DNA of 64,000 nucleotides from Phycisphaerales bacterium. Lineage in GTDB: Bacteria > Planctomycetota > Phycisphaerae > Phycisphaerales > SM1A02. Positions 43,236 to 52,164 of this stretch are shown one piece after another (within the stretch, counting starts at the first letter, position 1; every line of letters begins with the position of its first letter). Both the position numbers and the translations under genes were made by a program. The notes under the pieces are model-generated. The model was not told where the DNA came from, searched no databases, and saw nothing but the letters and a program-made list of their open reading frames with translations. The stretch covers positions 1-64,000 of the forward strand of contig JAQWMQ010000027.1 of NCBI GenBank assembly GCA_029246705.1. Reading direction: 5' to 3'.

Positions 43236-45526
43236 TCGACGCGTCCATCGTCGGCATCATCGGCAACGTATTCCCGAAGGCGCTTGAACATCCTGCGCAG
43301 GTCACGGAAGCCGCCGATCGTGAACCAGATCGTCACTGCCGCCCCGACGCCGAAGGCCAGGTAGGTCCACCAGTGCCAGTAGCCCGCCCACCATTCCCGG
43401 GTGAGCCCCAGCTTCTTGTGGAAGACGAGGATCACGATGAAGACGATCGTGAACAGGAACGGCCAGAGCAAGGTGATCGCCGTGGCGAAGCGGTCCCATC
43501 CGGTCATGGCCTGATCAAAGCCAAATCGCTCCAACCAGGTGCCCCGTGAGACCACCATCGCGTGATCGCCCTTGACCGCATGACCCCCCCGATTGAGAAG
43601 CTTGTCCATGTCGTGGGCCGGTCGGCCCGCGGCCCAGGCGCCCAGGGAGATGGTGACATATAGAAGGATGGAGATCAGGATCGACCAGAAGGTGAGTACC
43701 TGGCCGGTCAGATCATTGCGGATGTAGTCAAGCGGGGCGAGCAAGGCGGCCATCGGCCCGGGGTCCTTCACGGTGACCGTGAACGGCGTCCCATCGGGGG
43801 TGGTTCCCGAGTACCTGCCGGATGAGTCCAGGACCTGCCGTCCGAGGGAACGGCGGGTCTTCGAATCCTTCGAACCCTTCGAATCATCCGAACCCTCGTC
43901 CCAGGCGAGTGCGATCGAGGCGGTTGCCGCGGAACCGCCCTCGAGCGGGTCGAGCAGGTCCGCGTCGATCGAGAGCGGGCTGTCTCCGACCGGGACGAAG
44001 TCCCCATCGTCGGCGTCGGTCGCGGCGGCCAGGATGACGTGCTGGGTCTCCTCACCATGGGTGACCACGGCGAAGGACCCGGGATGGACCGCCGTTGCCG
44101 GAAGCTGCTTGAGGATGATGCCGCTGCTGGAAAGGGTCATGCCCGCGATCATGGCCGCCCACGCGGCGCCGGTGGTGCCGCGTTTCCAGTAGAGCCCACC
44201 GATGATCGCACTGCCGGCCCCGCCGACGAAGACCGCACCGGTCAGCGCCAGGAACATCGCGATGTACTGGTTCGGGGTGTAGAGCATGCTGAAGATGAAC
44301 GCGAAGATCGCCACCCCGAAGATCGAGCATTTCAACAGCAGGAGATGCGCCTTCTGCGAAAGCGGCTTCTTCTTGAAGGGCAGCACCACGTCCTGGATGA
44401 AGATCGAACCCCAGGAATGCAGGTAGGTGTCGTTGGTGGAGATGAACGCGCCCAGAAGCGCGGCGGCGAACAGGCCGAGCAGGCCCGCCGGCAGGATCTG
44501 GGACACCGCGACCGGGGTGCGGACCTCGGCGGCCAGGGCCGCGGTCGGTTGCGCGCTGGTGTAGGCGTTGATGAGTGCCGCCTGGTCGGCGTAGGCGGGA
44601 TCGGTCATCACCACCCGGATCGCGATCGGGAGCACCAGGGTGATCAGCATCAGCACCCGGAAGCGCCACCCGTTGAGGATGTTGGCCATCTTCGCTTCGT
44701 GCGCGTTGAGGGCCGCGGCCCGGTAGCCGCTCTCCCCCTGCCAGCCCATCATGCCGTAGAAGAGGACGATCACGCTGATCACCCAGTACCAGACGTTGAA
44801 GTTCTCCTCCTTGCCGAGGTCGAACGGATCGACCAAAGACCGCCCTTCCGGTGCCGCGAGCAGCGCGGTCTCGATCCGGCTCCAGGGGAAGACCCAGAGG
44901 ATGTAGGCGATCACCGCGAGAAAGACCACGTTCGCGAAGGAGCCCTGCAGGAAGTCGGTGACGATCACCGCGACCTGCCCGCCGATGAAGACGAAGAGGA
45001 GTGCGATCCCCAGCATGAGGCCCATCAGCAGCGGGAAGGTGCCGATCGTCGTCTCGCCGATCATGACTGCGTCCGGCAGGCCGCACAGGGCGATGAAGAA
45101 GCGCGCCGCGACCGCGGGGAAGATGCCGTAGTTGATGATGCCGCTGCCGAAGGCGACCAGGCCCGCGAAGACCCTGAACTTGCGGCTGTAGCGCATCTCG
45201 AAGAACTGCGCGAGCGTCATCGCACGCGTCTGGCGATAGCGGTAGATCACCCACCCCGAGAGGGCGATGATGATCATCGCCGGGCCCTCCATCAGGCCCC
45301 AGAAGATCGAGGTGAAGGCGACGTCGTAGTTCTGCTGCCAGTACCAGACCAGGGAGATCACCCCGAGCTGGGCCATGCCGTAGGCGACGGCGATCAGGTA
45401 ACGACCCGCGCAACGGTTGGCGGCGAGGAAGCCGGAGACGCTGCCGGCATGGGGGCGGGTGTACAGCGCCGCGACCAGAAGGCCGAGCGGAAAAAGAATC
45501 AGGATGCCCCAATCAAGCCCTGTCAT
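43232..45526 (-). CDS. Sodium:solute symporter (SSS family) with large hydrophilic loop
   Basis: A 764-residue membrane protein with about 13-14 helices of the SSS/SGLT fold (ATG at 45526; another at 45541 adds five residues). Family-like segments include AVAYGMAQLGVISLVWYWQQ and the later GMMGWQGESGYRAAALNAHE. A soluble loop of about 110 residues near 485-595 interrupts the last helices: it is acidic, with DSKGSKDSKTRRSLGR encoded by TTCGAA-type short repeats. Most SSS proteins lack this. It shares an operon with a beta-mannosidase, so a mannoside or other sugar is the likely cargo, driven by sodium. Confidence 0.88.
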   Translation of the reverse strand: MTGLDWGILILFPLGLLVAALYTRPHAGSVSGFLAANRCAGRYLIAVAYGMAQLGVISLVWYWQQNYDVAFTSIFWGLMEGPAMIIIALSGWVIYRYRQTRAMTLAQFFEMRYSRKFRVFAGLVAFGSGIINYGIFPAVAARFFIALCGLPDAVMIGETTIGTFPLLMGLMLGIALLFVFIGGQVAVIVTDFLQGSFANVVFLAVIAYILWVFPWSRIETALLAAPEGRSLVDPFDLGKEENFNVWYWVISVIVLFYGMMGWQGESGYRAAALNAHEAKMANILNGWRFRVLMLITLVLPIAIRVVMTDPAYADQAALINAYTSAQPTAALAAEVRTPVAVSQILPAGLLGLFAAALLGAFISTNDTYLHSWGSIFIQDVVLPFKKKPLSQKAHLLLLKCSIFGVAIFAFIFSMLYTPNQYIAMFLALTGAVFVGGAGSAIIGGLYWKRGTTGAAWAAMIAGMTLSSSGIILKQLPATAVHPGSFAVVTHGEETQHVILAAATDADDGDFVPVGDSPLSIDADLLDPLEGGSAATASIALAWDEGSDDSKGSKDSKTRRSLGRQVLDSSGRYSGTTPDGTPFTVTVKDPGPMAALLAPLDYIRNDLTGQVLTFWSILISILLYVTISLGAWAAGRPAHDMDKLLNRGGHAVKGDHAMVVSRGTWLERFGFDQAMTGWDRFATAITLLWPFLFTIVFIVILVFHKKLGLTREWWAGYWHWWTYLAFGVGAAVTIWFTIGGFRDLRRMFKRLREYVADDADDGRVE
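43859..43896. repeat. Short TTCGAA-based repeat inside the symporter gene
   Basis: About four imperfect copies of a 9-10 base unit (TTCGAATCC / TTCGAACCC) lie in tandem, encoding a Ser/Asp/Lys-rich stretch of the symporter's hydrophilic loop. Confidence 0.75.
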
Positions 45527-45579
45527 GGTTACAGGGCACATCCTAGGGCAAGATGGCCAATAACCCCTGTCGAAGAAAA

Positions 45580-45607
45580 TTGATCCGACTTCCCGGGGTG
45601 CTAGACT
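45580..45607 (+). promoter_or_regulatory. Candidate promoter of the metal-export-like cluster
   Basis: TTGATC (45580-45585) and TAGACT (45602-45607) are spaced by 16 bases and each matches the sigma-70 consensus in four of six positions. The ATG of the Cys-rich protein follows 23 bases later. It lies in the divergent space with the symporter gene. Consensus match by eye only. Confidence 0.4.
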
Positions 45608-45630
45608 CTGGTCGGAGAGTCAAACGACCG

Positions 45631-46044
45631 ATGTTCACGAGCATGTCCATTTCGAACCGAATCATCGCCGTGCTTATAGCGGCCTGGATTCCCTTCTGCT
45701 GCTGCACGCTGCGCGTGGCTGCGGAAGTCGCCCAGGGCGAGGACGCACCGGCGATGGGTTGCTGCGGCGGCGCATCGAATGCGCCCTGCAATGGACAGGA
45801 CACGAATTCGGACTCCGATCGGGAGCCTGGCGGACACTGCACGAGCTGCTGCGTCAAGATGACCCCCGAACCCCCGACCGAATGGTCACCCGAACTGGAA
45901 CTGGCCGCGCTTCCGGTCTTCGAGTTCCATTCGATCGAGCTGCTGCTCCAGGACACCCATCGTCCCGCGAACATGCGTGCCCGGGCACCCGACCCCCCAC
46001 CGCACCGCACGCTGCTGCAACAGCGCTGTCTGCTCCTCGTCTGA
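45631..46044 (+). CDS. Cys-rich exported protein, first gene of exporter cluster
   Basis: A 137-residue protein with a signal-like hydrophobic segment (residues 10-28) directly followed by cysteine-dense parts: FCCCTLR at the segment's end, MGCCGG near 48, and GHCTSCCVKM near 73. An acidic Pro/Glu stretch and a His/Arg/Pro tail come after. Eleven cysteines suggest soft-metal binding or disulfides in the periplasm. ATG 45631 is chosen; 45643 is the alternative. It stands first on a plus-strand run with a TolC lipoprotein, adaptor, ABC parts and a His-rich lipoprotein, which is why I read it as part of a metal system. I do not recognise the family. Confidence 0.7.
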   Translation: MFTSMSISNRIIAVLIAAWIPFCCCTLRVAAEVAQGEDAPAMGCCGGASNAPCNGQDTNSDSDREPGGHCTSCCVKMTPEPPTEWSPELELAALPVFEFHSIELLLQDTHRPANMRARAPDPPPHRTLLQQRCLLLV

Positions 46045-46134
46045 ATCGATCCTTGAGTTGACCAACGGACCACGGCTGCATTGCTGCAACCGAGGCGAGA
46101 TGTCACGCACCGATCAAGGACGAGGAATCGATTC

Positions 46135-47541
46135 ATGACCATCAACACGACGTGGGCGCGGCGAACCGCGCTGATTCTCCTGCTCGCGGGCATGCCCGGC
46201 TGCATCACCGCAGACCCTGAAGCCGCGATCGAACGGACCGCAGGCCTGGCCGACGGCCGTACCGACAGCAGCCTGAGCATGGAAGACGCCTGGGCGAAGC
46301 CGTTCACCGACCGAGCCGGGATCTGGGACGGACGTTCGACGCTCGAACTGCAGACCGCGCTGGAGCTCACCCTTCGCAACGATCCCGAGCTGCGCCGCCA
46401 GCTGGCCCTGGTCGCAGAGCAGCAGGGCTCGCTCGCACAGAGTTCCCTGCCACCCAATCCGGTGGTCGGCTTCGGCCTGGGAATCGCAATCGACGGAATG
46501 AGTTCGGCGCCCGCGATGGTCCAGTTGATGCAGCAGCTGACCTGGATCTGGACCATGAACGATCGAATCGACATCGAGGACAAGCGCCTGCAGGCGAGGA
46601 TCCTCGACGCCGCGAACACCGTGGTGGATCGAGCCTCGACCGTGCGAGGAAGCTTCGCCAACCTGCTGCATGCAGAGGCGATGACCCGACTTCGGGAAGC
46701 CTACACGCAGACCACCGAAACCAACCTCGAACTCACGGAGGCCCTTGCCAAGGCGGGCGAGCTTCCGTTGGTCGAGGTCGACCGGGCAAGAATCGACCAC
46801 CGTGCCGCCAAGGCCCGCCTGTCCGGCGCACGCCGGGCCGCGCGGACCAGGAAACTCGAACTCCTCAGGGTCATGGGATGGCCCGAGCACTCCACGGACT
46901 TCGAGATCGAAGGCAACTTCACCGAGATGATGGCCATCGAGCCGCCATCCGAAACCGAAGTGATCGAACGAGCGGTCATCGTTCGGCTGGATGTCGCCGC
47001 CGCGGAGCAACGGGTCCTGGCCGCGGAAGCGAACGCACGACTTCAGGGCTGGCGCAGGGTCCCGGAAGTCGGTTTCAATCTTGCATGGCAGGAGAACTTC
47101 ACGGGCAGAAAGGCGCTGGTGCCGGGGGCATCGGTCTCCATACCTGTTCTTGACGACGGCTATGCCGCCATCGCGCAGGCTGACGCACGAGTCGAGGCGG
47201 CTCGACTGGAAGCAGCGATCATTCGCGAGGACGCGATCGAGCAGGCCCGAGTCGCACTGAACCAGTGGCACCGTGCACGACAGCAGGTCGATCTCTTCGA
47301 GGACGGACTGGTCGCCTCCGCACGCGAGGTGGTCACGCGATCCGAGCAGTCCTTCAAGGCCGGCGTCACCGGAGCAACGGAACTGCTGCTGACCCAGCGA
47401 AGAATGATCCAGCTTGAAGTCGAACTTCTCGACGAGAAGCTTCTGGCATCACTGGCGTGGGTCGACCTGGAGAACGCGGTTGGAGGGTCCTTCCAACTGC
47501 CCATCGAACGACCCAGGACGAAGACGGGAGAAGCCTCATGA
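46135..47541 (+). CDS. TolC-family outer-membrane lipoprotein (second copy)
   Basis: A 468-residue channel protein with a lipoprotein signal (LLLAGMPGC, Cys about residue 23) and two OEP repeats of long Ala/Glu helices (about 75-270 and 285-460; AAEQRVLAAEANARLQGW). Sequence and spacing resemble the CusC/CzcC branch more than the first TolC protein of this window. ATG 46135 has a GAGGAA site. Its stop overlaps the adaptor start (ATGA). It is expected to form the outer-membrane exit of the tripartite ABC system encoded by the next four genes. Confidence 0.9.
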   Translation: MTINTTWARRTALILLLAGMPGCITADPEAAIERTAGLADGRTDSSLSMEDAWAKPFTDRAGIWDGRSTLELQTALELTLRNDPELRRQLALVAEQQGSLAQSSLPPNPVVGFGLGIAIDGMSSAPAMVQLMQQLTWIWTMNDRIDIEDKRLQARILDAANTVVDRASTVRGSFANLLHAEAMTRLREAYTQTTETNLELTEALAKAGELPLVEVDRARIDHRAAKARLSGARRAARTRKLELLRVMGWPEHSTDFEIEGNFTEMMAIEPPSETEVIERAVIVRLDVAAAEQRVLAAEANARLQGWRRVPEVGFNLAWQENFTGRKALVPGASVSIPVLDDGYAAIAQADARVEAARLEAAIIREDAIEQARVALNQWHRARQQVDLFEDGLVASAREVVTRSEQSFKAGVTGATELLLTQRRMIQLEVELLDEKLLASLAWVDLENAVGGSFQLPIERPRTKTGEAS

Positions 47542-49109
47542 ATACGCGAAGCAACCTTGAATCCATGGCCGGAAGCGAAGCGGCAAAGATACCCCAGCCG
47601 AAATCACGCTGGGCGCTCCGGTTCGGCATTCCGATCCTGATCATCGGACTGGTGTTGGCACTCCTCATCACCACCGCCTGGAGTGCCCTGGTGCCCGCAC
47701 GTTCGGTTCGCGTGGCGACCGTTGCGCTCCGCCCGGTCGAGGTGAGTATCCAGGAACTGCCTGAAATGATGGAGATGGGTTCGGTCATCCAGGCACCGGG
47801 CTGGATCGAGCCGGATCCGTACCCAACCTACGTGGCCGCACTCGAGGAAGGGGTCGTCGAGAACATTCTCAAGGTAGAAGGTGATCGCGTCGCAGTGGGC
47901 GAGGTCGTGGCGACCCTGTTCGATGAACGTGCACGCATTCGACTGGCTCGATCCGAAGCCTCTCTCAGCCTGGCCATGGCCAGGCAGAAATCAGCGACGA
48001 ACATCCTCGCCAAGGCTTCGGTCGAACTCGCCACTCGCAGTGAGCAGGCACTCAGGATTGCCAAGGCGAGATCGAGCATCGCGCAGACCAAGGCCGAAGG
48101 AGCCGTCCTCGACGCCAGGATCATCGCAGCCCGATCGACCGCAAACCAGGTCGAGGATGAACTCTCCAGGAAGTCCGGTCTGGTCGAGGGTGGCGCGATC
48201 GCCGAAGGCGTGGTGATCCGACTGGGGATGGAACTCGAAGCCAGTCGTGCACGCGTCGAGAGTCTGGTCCAGCAGAAGAAGGCGAACACTGCCGAGCTGA
48301 GTTCGGCGGAAGCGGAATTGAAGGCGGCGGAGACGGCGTTCGACCTGGAGGTCCACGAGACCATCGAAGTCGAGAAAGCGAAATCAAGGCTGGTGGAGAC
48401 CGCGGAGATGATCAACATCGCGCAGTCCGAACGCGACGATGCCCGCCTCGCCTACGAACGCTGCAAGGTCACTTCACCGGTCTCCGGAACAGTGATCGAG
48501 CTGCTGAGCTCGCCGGGATCCGCGATCAACTACGGAAACGGTTCCCATGGCTCACACATCCTCCACGTGTACGACCCGAAGATGCTCCAGGTCCGCGCAG
48601 ACATACCCCTCGCGGATGCCGCCAAGGTGCAGATCGGCCAGAAGGCGCAGATCGTGGTGGACGTCCTTCCCGACACCATCTTCGAGGGCGAAGTCGCACG
48701 CTTCCTGCACAAGGCGGACATCTCGAAGAACACCATCGAGGCCAAGATCAGGATCGATGACCCCAGCGTCTTCATGAAACCCGACATGCTGGCTCGGGTG
48801 CGCATCATGCCCATGGCCCCGGATGATGGTGGCCACGGCGGCGGCGAGTCGAGCGCCTCGATTCAACGCGTGTTCGTGCCCGAGTCGGCGATCGTCCTTG
48901 ACGAGGATCTCACCATGATCTGGGTCATAGAAGATCTCGACCGCGGGCGTGGACGAGCCGCACTGCGAACGATAGAGCTCGGCGAAGCCACCAAAAACGG
49001 CTGGGTGGAGGTCACCCGGGGCATGAAGGCCGGTGACAAGGTGATTCTTGATCGTGACGGACTCGACCAGGGCGACCACGTCGAGATCGCCGATGAAAGG
49101 GAGGCGTGA
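47538..49109 (+). CDS. HlyD/MacA-type periplasmic adaptor
   Basis: A 523-residue adaptor with an N-terminal anchor (residues 25-48), lipoyl-domain halves (YVAALEEGVVENILKVEGDR near 95 and CKVTSPVSGTVIELLSS near 310), and an unusually long Ala/Glu coiled-coil hairpin between them (about 135-305). Beta-barrel and membrane-proximal domains follow (ADIPLADAAKVQIGQKAQIV; ARVRIMP). A short GGHGGG segment near 433 adds histidine. It should join the ABC permeases to the TolC lipoprotein. It is translationally coupled to the TolC gene and lies one base before the ATPase gene. Confidence 0.9.
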   Translation: MNTRSNLESMAGSEAAKIPQPKSRWALRFGIPILIIGLVLALLITTAWSALVPARSVRVATVALRPVEVSIQELPEMMEMGSVIQAPGWIEPDPYPTYVAALEEGVVENILKVEGDRVAVGEVVATLFDERARIRLARSEASLSLAMARQKSATNILAKASVELATRSEQALRIAKARSSIAQTKAEGAVLDARIIAARSTANQVEDELSRKSGLVEGGAIAEGVVIRLGMELEASRARVESLVQQKKANTAELSSAEAELKAAETAFDLEVHETIEVEKAKSRLVETAEMINIAQSERDDARLAYERCKVTSPVSGTVIELLSSPGSAINYGNGSHGSHILHVYDPKMLQVRADIPLADAAKVQIGQKAQIVVDVLPDTIFEGEVARFLHKADISKNTIEAKIRIDDPSVFMKPDMLARVRIMPMAPDDGGHGGGESSASIQRVFVPESAIVLDEDLTMIWVIEDLDRGRGRAALRTIELGEATKNGWVEVTRGMKAGDKVILDRDGLDQGDHVEIADEREA

Positions 49110-49110
49110 C

Positions 49111-49800
49111 ATGGCGCTGATCGAATGCAGACAGCTTTCGCGTATCTACCACCGGGGAACCGAGGAAATCCGTCCGCTTGATGCGATGGATCTCGACATC
49201 GACTCCGGGGACTTCGTGGCCCTGATGGGACCGTCCGGCAGCGGGAAGACGACGCTGTTGAATCTTCTGGCTGGAATCGACCGACCCACGTCTGGCTCCC
49301 TGACCATCGACGGGCAGGCGATTCACGAGATGTCACGAGGCCAGCTTGCCGCCTGGCGCGCGACAAACGTGGGCTACATCTTCCAGCTGTACAACCTGGT
49401 ACCAGTGCTCACCGCATACGAGAACGTCGAGCTGCCACTTCTCCTGCAGCCGATATCCCGACAGGAACGACACCAACGGGTGTCGGCGGCGCTGGACGTC
49501 GTGGGCATCGCGGATCGGCATGCACACTATCCCCGTCAGTTGTCTGGTGGCCAGGAACAGCGGGTCGCGATCGCAAGAGCCGTCGTCACCGAACCGACGA
49601 TCCTGCTTGCCGACGAACCGACGGGCGACCTCGACCGCGAAAGCGCCACCAGCGTGATGAACCTGTTGTCTTCACTGAACAAGGAACACGGCAGGACCAT
49701 AGTCATGGTGACCCATGACCCGAAGACCACCAACTGGTCGGACACCACCCTTCACCTCGAGAAGGGCAAGTTGATCGAGGCCAAGGAGAGTGCCGCATGA
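49111..49800 (+). CDS. ABC exporter ATPase (LolD/MacB-type)
   Basis: A 229-residue nucleotide-binding subunit: Walker A GPSGSGKT (residues 40-47), Q loop FQLYNLV, signature LSGGQEQRV, Walker B ILLADEPTGDLD, and switch His in VTHD. GDLD and overall length place it in the LolD/MacB/FtsE class that powers FtsX-type permeases rather than importers. ATG 49111 has GGGAGG. Its stop overlaps the first permease gene. The signature reads QEQ where LolD usually has QQQ, a common variant. With adaptor and TolC genes it forms a complete tripartite exporter. Confidence 0.93.
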   Translation: MALIECRQLSRIYHRGTEEIRPLDAMDLDIDSGDFVALMGPSGSGKTTLLNLLAGIDRPTSGSLTIDGQAIHEMSRGQLAAWRATNVGYIFQLYNLVPVLTAYENVELPLLLQPISRQERHQRVSAALDVVGIADRHAHYPRQLSGGQEQRVAIARAVVTEPTILLADEPTGDLDRESATSVMNLLSSLNKEHGRTIVMVTHDPKTTNWSDTTLHLEKGKLIEAKESAA

Positions 49801-50957
49801 GCACCCCACTTCGCGTGACACCCGTGGTGCTCAAGCAGATCCGGCGAAGCCGGATCCGATCACTGCTGACGATTTCCGGCATCGCGGTCGCGATGTTCCT
49901 CTTCTGCGTGGTCGAATCCATGCGAGAAGGCGTGCAGGCCGCCACGGTGGCAACCGCCGAGGACACCACCCTGGTCGTCTACCGGGAAAATCGCTACTGC
50001 CCGTTCTCGAGCAACCTGCCGCAGTTCTACGCCGACCGGATCAAACGCATCGACGGCGTCGATGCCGTGATCCCGATGCAGATCATGGTGAACAACTGTC
50101 GCGCCTCGCTTGACGTGGTGACCTACCGGGGTGTTCCAGAAGACGACCTCGAGTCAGCACTGGAAAGAGGTTCCAGCATCAGTGATGGCAGCCTGTCGGA
50201 CTGGATGCGCCGAGGGGACGGCGCACTGGTCGGCGAAGCACTGGCCACGCGCCGAGGCGTGAAGGTGGGCGACCGCTTCAGTGCCGCGGGCGTCACCGTG
50301 TTCGTTGCCGGCATTCTTTCCAGTGATGCGGCACAGGACCGCAACGTCGCCTACGTGCACCTGCCGTTCCTTCAGGAAAGCATGCGCCGGGGAGGCACGG
50401 GAGGAACCGTCACGCAGTTCAACGTGAAGGTCGAGGACCCGATGACGATGGAGTCGATCGCCAGTGCGATCGACGCGGAGTTCAAGCACGACGAACACCC
50501 CACTTCGACCCGGTCGGAGAAGGCCTTCGTGGGCCGGGCGGCCCGGGACATCATCGAGATAGTCGGCTTTGCGTCATGGCTCGGTTGGGGCTCGCTGATC
50601 ACCGTGTTCGCACTGGTCGCCAACGCCATCGTCCTCTCGATGCGGGATCGGATCCGCGACCACGCCGTGCTGCAGACTCTCGGCTACTCGGGTGCGCTGA
50701 TTGGATGGATGGTGCTTCTGGAAGGTGCGATCCTCGGCCTGATCGGAGGAGCGATCGGCACCATCGCCGCCTGGAGCTTCACCTGGTTCGGCCGATTCAG
50801 CATGACCATGGAAGGCCTCAACGTCGAGATCTCATCGGATCCACTGGTGATGGCACTTGGAATCGGACTTGCACTGGCGCTCGGCATCCTGGCCGGGGTG
50901 GTCCCAGCCTGGCGGGTCTCGCGTCGCGAGATCGCCCATTCCTTCAGGGCGGTATGA
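49797..50957 (+). CDS. ABC permease, FtsX/MacB type (1)
   Basis: A 386-residue permease with the class layout: one N-terminal helix (residues 20-38, LLTISGIAVAMFLFCVVESM), a periplasmic MacB-type domain of about 215 residues (including FYADRIKRIDGVDAVIPMQI), and three C-terminal helices (about 263-380) with DHAVLQTLGYSGALIGWMVL, the FtsX coupling region. It overlaps the ATPase gene by 4 bases and is followed by a different permease, suggesting a heterodimer. MacB-type proteins move substrate from the periplasm to TolC by mechanotransmission. Substrate is inferred only from neighbouring metal-rich lipoproteins. Confidence 0.92.
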   Translation: MSTPLRVTPVVLKQIRRSRIRSLLTISGIAVAMFLFCVVESMREGVQAATVATAEDTTLVVYRENRYCPFSSNLPQFYADRIKRIDGVDAVIPMQIMVNNCRASLDVVTYRGVPEDDLESALERGSSISDGSLSDWMRRGDGALVGEALATRRGVKVGDRFSAAGVTVFVAGILSSDAAQDRNVAYVHLPFLQESMRRGGTGGTVTQFNVKVEDPMTMESIASAIDAEFKHDEHPTSTRSEKAFVGRAARDIIEIVGFASWLGWGSLITVFALVANAIVLSMRDRIRDHAVLQTLGYSGALIGWMVLLEGAILGLIGGAIGTIAAWSFTWFGRFSMTMEGLNVEISSDPLVMALGIGLALALGILAGVVPAWRVSRREIAHSFRAV

Positions 50958-50967
50958 GGAGCAAGAC

Positions 50968-52134
50968 ATGAAGATCCTGCCTTTCGAATACGCCGTACGA
51001 AACCTCGGCCGAAGTCCGGGACGAATGATCATGTCGGTGGGTGGCGCACTGCTGGTGGTCCTGCTGGTCCTGACTGCCGGCGGCTTCGTCATAGGCATGC
51101 AGCGCGCACTGGTTGAGAGCGGAAGTGAATCGAACATGATCCTGCTCGGGTCCGGTTCGGAAGAGAGCCTTGAAAGAAGCGAGATTCCGATGCGCACCCC
51201 GGGCATCGTCTCCGCAAGCCTTGACGGCCTTGCCTCGAGCGCCGGCATGGATGCGGTCAGTCCGGAGATACACATGGCGATGCCGGTCTCGAGGATCGAG
51301 GGCGAGGAAGGCACCTTGTCCGTTCTTCGCGGCATCACCCCCACCGCCTGGCTGGTGCATGAAGGCACTCGGATGATCAAAGGTCGCACGCCCGAAACCG
51401 GCAGACAGGAAGCGACCATCGGGAAGATGGCTGCACAAGCACTCGGATTCAAGCCGGTGGAAGAGGCGATCGGCGAATCGATCTGGATCGATACGACCAG
51501 GATCGAGATCGTTGGTGTCACCGAAGCCGATGGCGGCGTGACCGAAGGCGAGATCTGGTATCCGCTCACGGACCTGCAGGTCATTGCACAACGCGACTCA
51601 TTGTCCTGCGTCATCCTGACTCGCGACACCACCGCGGCAGCCGAGGTCAAGGCCTTCGCCGCCCGACGGCTTGATCTCGAAATCGTGGCGATTCCCGAAG
51701 ACGACTACTTCGCGACCCTTTCGACCTTCTATCGCCCGATCGAATTGATGGTGGTGCTGACCGCGGTGCTGATCGCCTTCGGAGGCATTCTTGGCGGGCT
51801 CAACACCAACTATGCCGCCTTCGCGAGTCGGGTACGCGAACTGGGCACCCTTCAGACGCTGGGGTACAGCCGACTCGCCATCTGCTGGAGTCTGCTTCAG
51901 GAATCAATGCTGGCCAGCTCGGTTGGAGCCCTCCTGGCCTCCGCCATAGGCCTGATCCTGCTGGACGGACAGGCCATCCGGTTCTCGATGGGCGTCTTCG
52001 GCATCGAAATCAGTGCCCTGGTCCTGGCCGGAGGCCTCCTGGCAGGACTGTTGCTTGGGGTGGTCGGTGCACTCATACCGGCCTGGCGATGTCTTCATCT
52101 TCCAATTCCAGAGGCACTTCGAACCAGTGCCTGA
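50968..52134 (+). CDS. ABC permease, FtsX/MacB type (2)
   Basis: A 388-residue permease with the same topology as its neighbour (helix about 20-45; periplasmic domain about 46-255; three helices to residue 380; coupling segment VRELGTLQTLGYSRLAICWS) but low sequence likeness to it. ATG 50968 has GAGGAG. The periplasmic domain contains no obvious Cys/His metal site. Two distinct FtsX-type permeases with one ATPase recall LolCE, but the accompanying adaptor and TolC genes make a MacAB-like exporter more likely. It ends 30 bases before the His-rich lipoprotein gene. Confidence 0.92.
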   Translation: MKILPFEYAVRNLGRSPGRMIMSVGGALLVVLLVLTAGGFVIGMQRALVESGSESNMILLGSGSEESLERSEIPMRTPGIVSASLDGLASSAGMDAVSPEIHMAMPVSRIEGEEGTLSVLRGITPTAWLVHEGTRMIKGRTPETGRQEATIGKMAAQALGFKPVEEAIGESIWIDTTRIEIVGVTEADGGVTEGEIWYPLTDLQVIAQRDSLSCVILTRDTTAAAEVKAFAARRLDLEIVAIPEDDYFATLSTFYRPIELMVVLTAVLIAFGGILGGLNTNYAAFASRVRELGTLQTLGYSRLAICWSLLQESMLASSVGALLASAIGLILLDGQAIRFSMGVFGIEISALVLAGGLLAGLLLGVVGALIPAWRCLHLPIPEALRTSA

Positions 52135-52164
52135 GATATCATGAACACGATCAAGGAGTTCAAC

